Origin: a virus
IMG/VR virus record: IMGVR_UViG_3300009085_000087
Span: 1-23,517 of that record
Direction: 5' to 3' (one strand)
Length of the DNA stretch: 23,517 bases
A program made the translations under genes and the position numbers. Under the pieces are notes generated by a model. The model saw nothing but the letters and a program-made list of their open reading frames with translations. It was not told the DNA's origin and ran no database searches. Within the stretch, counting starts at the first letter, position 1. Each line of letters starts with the position of its first letter. Positions 15,616 through 22,387 of the stretch are shown here, piece by piece.

Positions 15616-16058
15616 ACGGTTCCTTTTCTCTGGCGGGCCAGTAGTTCACGTTTAGCTTTCACGGCGGCGCGGGCTTCGCGTGCCTTGCGGTTGCGGTCGT
15701 CCTTCTTCTCGTCCGCAGTCTTGTGCATCGGGTAGATCACGTTGCGCGGCGGGTTCCGCAGGTACACGACGAGGTTCTCGAGGTACGGGATGATCGCGTC
15801 GTAACTGTTCGACTTCGCACCCCAGCGCGCGGCGGCGTTGCTGATCTTACCCTCGGCTGCGTTGCAGCTCCGGTGCAGCAGGCCACGTATGCGCCCGGTG
15901 TCGTGGTCGTGGTCGATCACTCCCTCGCCCTTGATTGTCAGGTCGATTGGCTTCCCGCACAGCGGGCAGATACCGAACTGCTCCTTCAGCATCTTGTGTG
16001 CGTACGCCCGCATCATACTGCGGGCGAGCTTCACTGTGCGTCCGACTGGCTCATCCAT
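15612..16058 (-). CDS. Recombination endonuclease VII family (Holliday junction resolvase)
   Basis: The 148-residue product shows the T4 endonuclease VII core: C31-PLC34-GK, then VIDHDHDTGRIRGLL (D49-H50-D51-H52), then HRSC65-N66. The second zinc knuckle reads HxxC instead of CxxC. The His-metal finger cuts branched DNA, clearing junctions before packaging. T7 uses the unrelated gp3 for this task, while phiKMV-like phages carry endonuclease VII. I chose ATG 16058 because GGAGG lies 6 bases upstream. The next ATG upstream (16070) and a TTG (16076) lack one. It overlaps the previous gene by 8 bases. Confidence 0.92.
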   Translation of the reverse strand: MDEPVGRTVKLARSMMRAYAHKMLKEQFGICPLCGKPIDLTIKGEGVIDHDHDTGRIRGLLHRSCNAAEGKISNAAARWGAKSNSYDAIIPYLENLVVYLRNPPRNVIYPMHKTADEKKDDRNRKAREARAAVKAKRELLARQRKGTV

Positions 16059-16554
16059 GCAAGCCTCCATCCACAACGATCTGGTGCACTATCACACGGT
16101 CACGCTTCTCGCGCAGGTTCAGGGCGCATACCAATTCGTACGCCAGCCCCGAGCGCTCATAGAACCGCTCGTTCGCGGTGAGTAGCACGTTCAGCATGCC
16201 CTTGCGCAGCGCGACGAACACGTCGTTCTCCGGGTACCCTTCAGGGTGCTCGGGTGTGCTGCTCCGGGTGTACCCTTGCTCGATGAGTAGCTCCACAGAG
16301 TACTCAAGCGTGAACACGTTGCAGTACACGACGAAGTCGATGTCGCGCCCTGCTCCGAATGCATGCCAGCTCCCTATCGGCTGTACCGCTGCGGGCATCC
16401 TTGCGCTATACAGATCGGCGTCGAGGCCGTAGTTCCCGGTCTCGCTTATCACGTCTAGGTCCACTATGTGCCCATGCGTGAGTGCGTCCTTCAGGCTGAG
16501 GCCCAAGTCCTGCAGGCAGCGCCTAGCTGCGTCAAGCGTTGGTGTCTCGCTCAT
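16051..16554 (-). CDS. Nucleotidyltransferase-like protein
   Basis: A 167-residue protein. The stretch GSWHAFGAGRDIDFVVYC (61-78) resembles the GS...DxD metal site of the Pol beta-like nucleotidyltransferase fold (D71, D73). A later strand, GMLNVLLT (119-126), would normally carry a third acidic residue, but here it is Asn122. The C-terminal helix with REKRDRVIVHQIVVDGG resembles phage proteins of this class. It may transfer a nucleotide to a protein, RNA or small molecule, or be a non-catalytic relative. The start has an excellent ribosome binding site (AAAGGAG) and overlaps the exonuclease gene by 23 bases. Confidence 0.6.
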   Translation of the reverse strand: MSETPTLDAARRCLQDLGLSLKDALTHGHIVDLDVISETGNYGLDADLYSARMPAAVQPIGSWHAFGAGRDIDFVVYCNVFTLEYSVELLIEQGYTRSSTPEHPEGYPENDVFVALRKGMLNVLLTANERFYERSGLAYELVCALNLREKRDRVIVHQIVVDGGLHG

Positions 16555-17461
16555 CTTGTTCTCCTTTCGGTGTCACCCAATCGCGCCGCACGCAGTCCTG
16601 CACGAAGTCTTGGTTCGCGGGGCTGAGGTTCAGCGTCCGCATGTACTCGTACACGTTGTCGTTGTGCCAGCGGGTGAGCCATAACAGCCACCCCTCTGCG
16701 ATTGCGTTCTGGTTGATCTTGCGGTACGCATCGAGCACGATGTTCGCCGCGTCGTGCACGTTCGTGCACTCCCCGAGCGCAGCAACTGCGCCAGCGGGGC
16801 CGCAGAGCTTGCCATCGAACTTCAGTATGCCGCCGATGTTGTCTGCGGTGTCGCCGGCCAGCATCTGCGCCCAGAAGAACATCGGGCCTTGCCCGGTCAT
16901 CTTGACGTTCCCTGCTGGTGTGAGCTTCAGGCTTACCCACCCTTCGGGTTGCCCGGGCATAACCTCGCCGCGTTCCTGTTCGTAGTACAGGTGCGGGGTC
17001 ATGCGGAGGTCCTTGTCCTCGGAGGTGATAACGCCGTGCGGCCCTAGCCGGTACGCGTCCTGCATCATGCCATCATCTGCTTCGAGTTCCCTGTGCAGGA
17101 ACACGCAGTACTCCTCGAGCCACGTGCTGTTATCAGCCACGAGTTCGCGGAGCGGCTCAAGCAGAGCCGGCTTCGACTTCCCTTTGCGCTGCCCTTGGTA
17201 CGGCTTCGCCGCCTTCACACGGAAGCGTCCGTGCTTGTCAGATGACTTCGCAGTGAGGTGGATGCGGATGTCCGTGGCTTTCGTCAGGAACATACGCTTC
17301 AGCATCTCGCTCTGGAAGTGCCTGAGCGCGGTGTCGAGCCGCTTTGCAGTGGCCGACGCCACGTAGCACGGGCCATCCCCATCGACTATCAGGGTACGGC
17401 CCGGCACGGCGTTGTCGAACTGATCGGGCAGGGCGCTAGTATCAACGCCCTGAATGATCAT
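16532..17461 (-). CDS. 5'-3' exonuclease / flap nuclease (T7 gp6-like)
   Basis: A 309-residue protein (T7 gp6 has 300). The acidic metal-binding residues of the FEN/5' nuclease family are present: VDGDG (D27, D29), ELEADD (E127, D129, D130), SEDKDLRM (D149, D151) and AGDTADNIGG (D204, D207). The basic segment KPYQGQRKGKSKP (86-98) matches the family helical arch. It removes RNA primers and degrades host DNA. The ATG at 17461 forms an ATGA overlap with the zero-frame stop of the SSB-like gene. The 20 bases before it contain no purine-rich ribosome binding site, so initiation most likely depends on ribosomes ending at that stop. Confidence 0.92.
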   Translation of the reverse strand: MIIQGVDTSALPDQFDNAVPGRTLIVDGDGPCYVASATAKRLDTALRHFQSEMLKRMFLTKATDIRIHLTAKSSDKHGRFRVKAAKPYQGQRKGKSKPALLEPLRELVADNSTWLEEYCVFLHRELEADDGMMQDAYRLGPHGVITSEDKDLRMTPHLYYEQERGEVMPGQPEGWVSLKLTPAGNVKMTGQGPMFFWAQMLAGDTADNIGGILKFDGKLCGPAGAVAALGECTNVHDAANIVLDAYRKINQNAIAEGWLLWLTRWHNDNVYEYMRTLNLSPANQDFVQDCVRRDWVTPKGEQDERDTNA

Positions 17462-18417
17462 ACAGGCAGGACAGGCTCAGAAGGGGATGTCGTCATCGAA
17501 GGCACAACCGTCGTGGGCGCAACCATCGGGGCTGGGACAGTAGGCACAGCGGGTGCGGCCATAAAAGGGGTGGCCACCTGCGGGGCTACCGCAGCAGGCA
17601 TCGCAGGAACGCCTACAGCAGGCGCAACGGGTGCGGCTGGGGCGATGGTACCGGCGACGGCTGCGGGAGCCACCACGGGCGCTACAGCGGGCGCAGCGGG
17701 CAGTGCTGCGGGTGCCGGCAGCGAGGTCACACCGTTCGACAGCAGGAGCTGCAGCGGCGAGCCTTGGAAGTCCAGAGCTGCGAGGATGGTCTCCTGCACA
17801 CGGTTCTTGCTCACGCCGTCGTCGTACTTCCCTTCGACGTACAGAGCATCCCAAGCCTCCTTGGTGGGGCGCGCCCACAGGAACATGCGGTACAGCTCGT
17901 CAGCGGCTTCCGGGATCGGGTACGGCTGGCGGGTCACGGGGTCGAGCGGCGGTAGGAATCCGTCGAGGTCGATGCGTGACACGATGCTGGTGTCGGTCTT
18001 GGACTTCTGCACGTGCTTGATCTTGACCAAGAACGTCTCACCCATGAGCTGAGCGTAGCTCTTGGCGGTGCCCTTCCAGTTCAGCGCCTTGAACATCTTG
18101 AATGCGCGGGACTTCTCATTGCGGGACAGCGCCGTGTTGTACGTGCGGACGATCACCGGGGTGCCGTCGTCGTTCTGGTAGCCTTGGCCCCAGAGTGCGA
18201 AGCCCACGGCGAACTCGAGTGCCGGGTCCTTAGCCTTGCCACCGAACTCCTGCGGCTGGTTGCCGAATTCGATGTACTCGATCAGGCGTCCAAATGCGTA
18301 GCCCTCGGGGAGGAGGCGTGCACCGCCGCCGCCCTTCTGGGCTTCGTTCATGTCGATGCCGGATTCGGCGGCGTCTTGGTTGGCTTGCTCGAGGAACTGC
18401 TGAAGTTTTGCGGACAT
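17458..18417 (-). CDS. SSB-like protein, zero-frame product
   Basis: The 319-residue zero-frame protein has an N-terminal helix (1-25), a Gly run (29-32), and an OB-like beta-rich core (about 33-228) with ARLLPEGYAFGRLIEYIE and GFLPPLDPVTRQPYPIPE. From 233 on it is a Pro/Ala/Val linker. This anatomy (binding core then disordered linker) is that of ssDNA-binding proteins, and the gene lies between DNA polymerase and 5' exonuclease. The zero-frame end (SPSEPVLPV) has no acidic tip. The ATG at 18417 has AAGGAG upstream and starts 17 bases after the micropeptide stop. The stop overlaps the exonuclease ATG. The SSB assignment is inferred from context, architecture and the alternative tail. Confidence 0.75.
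   Translation of the reverse strand: MSAKLQQFLEQANQDAAESGIDMNEAQKGGGGARLLPEGYAFGRLIEYIEFGNQPQEFGGKAKDPALEFAVGFALWGQGYQNDDGTPVIVRTYNTALSRNEKSRAFKMFKALNWKGTAKSYAQLMGETFLVKIKHVQKSKTDTSIVSRIDLDGFLPPLDPVTRQPYPIPEAADELYRMFLWARPTKEAWDALYVEGKYDDGVSKNRVQETILAALDFQGSPLQLLLSNGVTSLPAPAALPAAPAVAPVVAPAAVAGTIAPAAPVAPAVGVPAMPAAVAPQVATPFMAAPAVPTVPAPMVAPTTVVPSMTTSPSEPVLPV
17477..18417 (-). CDS. SSB-like protein, -1 frameshift product ending FDDDIPF
   Basis: If ribosomes slip -1 at the heptamer 17569-17563, residues 1-285 of the zero-frame protein are joined to 28 residues read from 17563 to 17480, with TGA at 17479-17477 (313 aa in all). The new tail is YGRTRCAYCPSPDGC... and ends FDDDIPF. The last seven residues equal the tip of E. 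coli SSB (MDFDDDIPF), which is the docking site for many bacterial replication and repair enzymes. Join: 18417-17563 then 17563-17477. Seen: the frame, the tail and the slippery site. Inferred: that slippage happens. Alternative: a missing base in the C4T4 run of this sequence. Confidence 0.68.
17563..17569 (-). promoter_or_regulatory. Candidate -1 frameshift slippery heptamer C CCT TTT
   Basis: Read on the minus strand the zero-frame codons are ACC CCT TTT ATG. The heptamer C-CCT-TTT obeys the X XXY YYZ rule in the correct phase: after slipping, both tRNAs re-pair as CCC and TTT. Six bases downstream lies a small possible hairpin, GCAC-CCGCT-GTGC, and CGCACC could instead pair with GGTTGCG further on with one bulge. 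No strong pseudoknot is evident by eye. No other in-phase heptamer of this type was found by eye between here and the start of the shared open stretch near 17878. Confidence 0.68.
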
Positions 18418-18434
18418 AGTCTTGATCTCCTTGA

Positions 18435-18518
18435 TCAGATGGAAGAAACGGCGGCGAACACAACGGAGGCGAACACCGCCCCCAAGTACACCAGTAGGAT
18501 TACTGCGAGTGCTTTCAT
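18435..18518 (-). CDS. 27-aa hydrophobic micropeptide
   Basis: A short open frame fills the gap between DNA polymerase and the SSB-like gene: MKALAVILLVYLGAVFAS followed by VVFAAVSSI. It has one Lys at the start and then an unbroken hydrophobic stretch long enough for one membrane span. Its ATG forms an ATGA overlap with the polymerase stop, the same coupling used by proven neighbours, and GAAGG lies 5 bases upstream. It ends 17 bases before the SSB-like ATG. The tight fit supports a real gene. Function is unknown. It could act in the membrane, or serve to carry ribosomes on to the SSB-like gene. Confidence 0.6.
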   Translation of the reverse strand: MKALAVILLVYLGAVFASVVFAAVSSI

Positions 18519-20953
18519 AGTACCTTCGCTTTCTCGTACATTGATGGCCCTGCCTCAACCTCGCAGGGGAACGGTACACCCAGATCGTATCCGAATTGCT
18601 TGAAGAACTCGGGCAACGATTCCATGATGTGCTTCACTGCTGCGGCTACCTCGGGCAGCACAGACAAGCAGCAGTCTAAGTACACGGCGTCGTGCACTTG
18701 GTTAATGATGAACACGCGGCCACCGAAGAAGCCACGCGAGACGAGCCAGCGCATGATCTGGCCGGCGATGCCCTGCACGAAGAACCCGGACTCCCCTTGA
18801 ATCGGATAGTTCCGCATCTGCGTGGGCTTGAACTCCATGAGTTCGACGCGCCGCCCCTCGATGTACTTCGCCTTCGGGTACTCGCGGAACTCGAACGTCG
18901 TGCCAGCAGGGCTGGTCCATGTGCCGCGCCCGTACACCCGCCAGCTACCGTTGTCGGCCTGCTCGCGGTGTATCGTCTTGGTGCGCTCAACCTGAGCGAA
19001 CACCTCGCGCTCATACCACGACTCGACCTCCGGGAACAGCGCCTTCTCTGCGTCGATGAATGCCTGCGCATCCTCGACAGTGCAGCCGGTGCTGAACGCG
19101 ATGCCCATTGCAGTTGCGCCGTACTGGTACGCGAACGCCTTCGGCTTGATGTCCGTCCGCATCGTCTTGTACCGCTTGTGCTCGGGGTGCGAGTCGTCCT
19201 TGCACTTCTTCAGGACATCCTCGTACGGCTCACCGAGTTGCTGCGACAGCCGCATGCAGTGCATGTCGATGTTGTCCAGCAGGGCACGCACTAGGTTCTT
19301 GTCCTTCGAGAACGCTGCGAGGGTGACGACCTCAAGTGCGGAGTAGTCCGCCTCGATGACAGCCCCGACGCGCTCTCCGCGTTGGATCAGCAGCATGCAC
19401 TCGTCGTACACGTCCTCCGGGATCACGCCGTGCATGAACGCCCACGTCAGCCACTTCGGATTATCGAAGCGCGAGGTGAACATCTTCTTCACCTCCGACG
19501 TGTCGCCACGCGGTGTGTTCTGCATGTTCGGGCGGTTGCTCGATAGTCGCGTGGTCACGGTGCTCGTCGTGTTCAGCACGTGGTAGATGATGTCTTGTTC
19601 GGTGAGGTACTGCAGCATGCCCGACTGCTTGAGCACGTTCCCCTCAGCGTCGCACTTGTCTCGCAGGTAGTACGTCCCGAGGTCCTTGTCGATCTTGGCG
19701 AACTTCAGGAGGTTGCCCAGCATGGTGCGGGTGCCCTCGTCGAACTCCTGTCGCTTCGACAGCATCTCGATGGCGTCGGAGCCAGTGCTGTACACCGGGG
19801 TGTCGTCTGCGAGCTTACGCTTCCCAGCGAATTCGTCCTTGAACGACTTCTGCACGTCCTTCGGCAGCAGGTTCAGGTCAACCACACCAGTCAGCATGAG
19901 CTGCCGGTCGTACCACTTCTGCTTCGGGGTGGCTGAGGGACGCTTCACGAGCTTCGCCTCGCCCTTGTTCTTGCCGGCCTTGTACCGGGTTGGTGTGCCG
20001 TACGCCGTGACGCATGCACTGAATCTGTCGGAGCCGTCGATGTTCTCGGTGGCGATGTGTGTGACTGTGCCGTCGTCGGCGGTGAACTCGTAGCACTCGA
20101 TGGTCTCGAACTTCGGCGTGACGCCATCATCCTCGAACCACGTGTCGCGCATGCGGTACTTCACAGGGCCGCCGAACAGCCACGCACTCATGTGGAAGTC
20201 GCTGGTGTCCTTGAATTCAACATGCTCGGGGATGTGCGTACGGTACGCACGAAATCCATCTGCGAGTGCAGCGAGGCGCTCCTCCTGCTCGGCCTTCTGG
20301 GTGAACGCAATGTCACGATCCACGTGCAGGCCGGCGTCCATTGCGAAGCAGTTGAAGATCAGGCCGTCCATCCGCAGCATCGCCATGTCCCACATGCCGC
20401 GCTGTTGGAGCTGAGCCACTTGGCCGTAGAACACGCGGCGAGTGTTGTCGATGTCGCCGCCCGGGCCGATGAGGTACTGGTCGTACAGCAGGTCCTTGTC
20501 GATCTGGCTCGTGAGGTACCCCTGCTGCCACAGCAGCTTCACGCCATCCACCTTGTGCGTGCCGCCGTACTTCGTGGCGGTCTCGTCAAGGCTCGGGTAC
20601 GTCTCTTGCTGGTTCGTCAGGAGGTACTCGGCGTACGCGGTGCAGAAGATGCGCCCGCCCCGTGCCAAGAACGCTTCGATCTGGGCGCGCTGCTTCACGA
20701 GGAACCAGTCCATCTCGAACGCGGCGTTGTGCGCCACGAGGAGCCACACGTCGTCCGGGATGTTCAGCCAGCTCGCGCCGTTCGCCTCATCCTTGTTATT
20801 AAAATACGTGCCGGTGATAACGCCGTCGAACGGCTGTTCATCAATGGCCCGGCCTTCCGCCACGATGTAGTTGTCTGGGTGCCTCGGGGAGGCCAGCGCA
20901 CCGCAGTGCGTGTGGTTCTCCGTCTCGAGGTCGATGATCATAATGCGGGGCAT
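18515..20953 (-). CDS. Family A DNA polymerase with 3'-5' exonuclease domain
   Basis: The 812-residue protein (numbering from ATG 20953) has an N-terminal proofreading domain: MIIDLETENHTH (D8, E10) and LVAHNAAFEMDWF (D82). The polymerase domain has motif A DYSALE (D536, E541), motif B R599-x3-K603-x3-F607-x3-Y611-G and motif C QVHDAVY (H754, D755). The F607 position is Phe as in E. coli Pol I F762, where T7 has Tyr526, so discrimination against dideoxynucleotides is expected. It is about 100 residues longer than T7 gp5. ATG 20953 is preferred over GTG 20959 because GAGGAG ends 5 bases before the ATG but abuts the GTG. The stop shares ATGA with the micropeptide. Confidence 0.96.
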   Translation of the reverse strand: MPRIMIIDLETENHTHCGALASPRHPDNYIVAEGRAIDEQPFDGVITGTYFNNKDEANGASWLNIPDDVWLLVAHNAAFEMDWFLVKQRAQIEAFLARGGRIFCTAYAEYLLTNQQETYPSLDETATKYGGTHKVDGVKLLWQQGYLTSQIDKDLLYDQYLIGPGGDIDNTRRVFYGQVAQLQQRGMWDMAMLRMDGLIFNCFAMDAGLHVDRDIAFTQKAEQEERLAALADGFRAYRTHIPEHVEFKDTSDFHMSAWLFGGPVKYRMRDTWFEDDGVTPKFETIECYEFTADDGTVTHIATENIDGSDRFSACVTAYGTPTRYKAGKNKGEAKLVKRPSATPKQKWYDRQLMLTGVVDLNLLPKDVQKSFKDEFAGKRKLADDTPVYSTGSDAIEMLSKRQEFDEGTRTMLGNLLKFAKIDKDLGTYYLRDKCDAEGNVLKQSGMLQYLTEQDIIYHVLNTTSTVTTRLSSNRPNMQNTPRGDTSEVKKMFTSRFDNPKWLTWAFMHGVIPEDVYDECMLLIQRGERVGAVIEADYSALEVVTLAAFSKDKNLVRALLDNIDMHCMRLSQQLGEPYEDVLKKCKDDSHPEHKRYKTMRTDIKPKAFAYQYGATAMGIAFSTGCTVEDAQAFIDAEKALFPEVESWYEREVFAQVERTKTIHREQADNGSWRVYGRGTWTSPAGTTFEFREYPKAKYIEGRRVELMEFKPTQMRNYPIQGESGFFVQGIAGQIMRWLVSRGFFGGRVFIINQVHDAVYLDCCLSVLPEVAAAVKHIMESLPEFFKQFGYDLGVPFPCEVEAGPSMYEKAKVL

Positions 20954-20955
20954 AC

Positions 20956-21120
20956 TCACTCCTCTGGGAACTCCCTGTGTAATGCGAGCGCAAGGTGCGC
21001 AATCTCAGCCGTGATCTGGCGGCAGCGCCTGCGCTGCGCTGGTGTCTGCGCCATGTGTGCGACGATGCCCTCAAGCTCGCGCTGTAGCTGCGCGATTCGT
21101 ACTGTGCGGTACGCGATCAT
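20956..21120 (-). CDS. 54-aa helical protein before DNA polymerase
   Basis: A short gene reading MIAYRTVRIAQLQREL...HLALALHREFPEE. It is almost entirely helix-forming and rich in Arg, Gln, Ala and Glu, so a small helical bundle or coiled coil is likely. The start ATG shares ATGA with the stop of the HNH gene and has AGGAGA six bases upstream. The stop lies 2 bases before the polymerase ATG, and the last codons GAG GAG serve as the polymerase ribosome binding site. Family not recognised. A replication accessory role is possible from position only. Confidence 0.75.
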   Translation of the reverse strand: MIAYRTVRIAQLQRELEGIVAHMAQTPAQRRRCRQITAEIAHLALALHREFPEE

Positions 21121-21575
21121 GCCGTTCTCCTATGATACGGGGTCTCTGCTGCAGCACGCACAGCGTGCGCAGCCTCGGGTGTGGCGTACGTTCCCAAGTG
21201 CTTGCCGTCGATGTACGCTCTGAACTTGCCACGGTACGCCCGCACTCCCTTCGGAAGCGTGCGCACCTTCAGTGGTCCCCGGTTTGCGGAGGACTGGCTC
21301 GGGGTTACGAGCCGCAGGTTCTCGATGCGATTGTCTCTGGTGTCCCCGTTGATGTGGTCCACGAACTTGTTCGAAGGTACTGGGCCGTGGAACGCCTGCC
21401 ATACCAGCCTATGCAGCAGCATGTTGTTCAGGTACAGGTACCCGTTCGGGCGCATGTTACCAGCAGCCGCGCCTACCCGGCACTTGTGGTGGTGCTGGGC
21501 CCACACGAGCTGGCCTTCCCTGTACTCAAGCCTTTGCTTCCCGAACTCTACGAAATACCGGATGTCTGTATCCAC
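21117..21575 (-). CDS. HNH homing-type endonuclease with AP2-like DNA-binding end
   Basis: The product (152 aa from GTG 21575) has the HNH core: LLHRLVWQAFHGPVP, then VDHINGDTRDNRIENLRLVTPSQSSANR, that is D-H-I-N-G-D...N-R...N-L, the standard free-standing phage HNH type. The C-terminus GVRAYRGKFRAYIDGKHLGTY followed by TPEAAHAVRAAAE matches the AP2-like domain that often accompanies it. Such enzymes cut DNA of related phages and spread their own gene. The start is uncertain: GTG 21575 has GGAGAGAGA some 12 bases upstream, while a TTG at 21602 would lengthen the overlap with ligase to 77 bases. It interrupts the ligase-polymerase order. The intact ligase reading frame shows that it is not an intron insertion. 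Confidence 0.88.
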   Translation of the reverse strand: MDTDIRYFVEFGKQRLEYREGQLVWAQHHHKCRVGAAAGNMRPNGYLYLNNMLLHRLVWQAFHGPVPSNKFVDHINGDTRDNRIENLRLVTPSQSSANRGPLKVRTLPKGVRAYRGKFRAYIDGKHLGTYATPEAAHAVRAAAETPYHRRTA

Positions 21576-22386
21576 CTTGCCTGTCTCTCTCCATAAAAGC
21601 AAACTCAGCCCACTGCCCGATGAACCGCTCCGGGTGCTCGTGCATCTCGCGGCCTAACTCATGCGCGATGCCGTGCGGGGTCGCTGTGCTGCCATCCTCG
21701 ACGGCGATGGTGATGCTGCCGGTGCGCCCCAGCGGGGTGCCATCCTCCGACACAGCCTCGTGCAGCGCGGTGATAGTGCCGTCCGCGTCGTCGCTCGGCT
21801 TCACCTTGAGCCAGCCGTTCGTGCGCTTCCCGCGCTCGTACAGGTGGTCTAGGCTCTTGACCATCAGGCCCTCGAACCCACGCTCGCGGGCCACGGTGAA
21901 CATCTGCTCGACGCTTGCCTCCTCGTGCGCCCATGAGCCTGCTGGCTGGTACACCTCGAAGTCCCGCGCGGCTGCTAGTACAGCCGCAGTGTGTCGCTCG
22001 GTCATGCGTCCGTCGAACGGCTTCGTGCTCTGCGGCAGGTCGAACAGGATGAAGTGCCGCACCGAGCCGATGAGGTCAACTGGGATATCCTTGCTGCGCA
22101 CCCAGCGGTACGAGTCATTGAAGTTCCCGTTCACCTCGAGGCCGGTGTCGAACTCAGTCCACCCGGTATCCTGCGCCAGCGCGATCCAGTCCTCGTCGTA
22201 CATCGAGAGGTTGTTCAGCGGCTTCTCAGCGTACGAGAGGTACTGCACGCGGGTGTGCTCGGTGCCGAGGTCCAGCACCACGACGCGGCACCTGATCTCG
22301 TCCACCTTGATCTCAACCCACGCCGGGTACGTCATCTTGTGCTTGCGCTCAGTCCACTTCTGGCCCTTCATCAGCTCAGCAGGCAT
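21526..22386 (-). CDS. ATP-dependent DNA ligase
   Basis: A 286-residue ligase, shorter than T7 ligase (359). Motif I is EIKVDEIR, with the adenylated Lys27 and R32. The usual Gly of KxDG is Glu here. Motif III appears as TGLEVNG (E84), motif IV as FEGLMVK (E172) and motif V as GWLKVKP (K194, K196). A small OB-fold-like tail follows (GTITALHEAV...GQWAEF). It seals nicks during replication and repair. The ATG at 22386 has TAGGAGA upstream, 1 base after the stop of the GNAT-like gene. The last 50 bases overlap the HNH gene. Confidence 0.93.
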   Translation of the reverse strand: MPAELMKGQKWTERKHKMTYPAWVEIKVDEIRCRVVVLDLGTEHTRVQYLSYAEKPLNNLSMYDEDWIALAQDTGWTEFDTGLEVNGNFNDSYRWVRSKDIPVDLIGSVRHFILFDLPQSTKPFDGRMTERHTAAVLAAARDFEVYQPAGSWAHEEASVEQMFTVARERGFEGLMVKSLDHLYERGKRTNGWLKVKPSDDADGTITALHEAVSEDGTPLGRTGSITIAVEDGSTATPHGIAHELGREMHEHPERFIGQWAEFAFMERDRQGGYRHPVFRRVREAKA

Positions 22387-22387
22387 C

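Noticed and set aside
16059-16076. Longer endonuclease VII starting at TTG 16076 or ATG 16070
   Set aside because: Neither has a ribosome binding site, while ATG 16058 has GGAGG six bases upstream.
18435-18518. Micropeptide as a holin
   Set aside because: A single 27-residue span is shorter than known holins, and its place inside the replication block does not fit a lysis gene.
18418-18579. N-terminal extension of the SSB-like protein to 18579
   Set aside because: It would overlap polymerase and the micropeptide, reads as Arg-rich non-family sequence and skips the strong AAGGAG site before ATG 18417.
20957-20959. GTG start for DNA polymerase
   Set aside because: The GAGGAG ribosome binding site would touch the GTG with no spacing. 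ATG 20953 has proper spacing.
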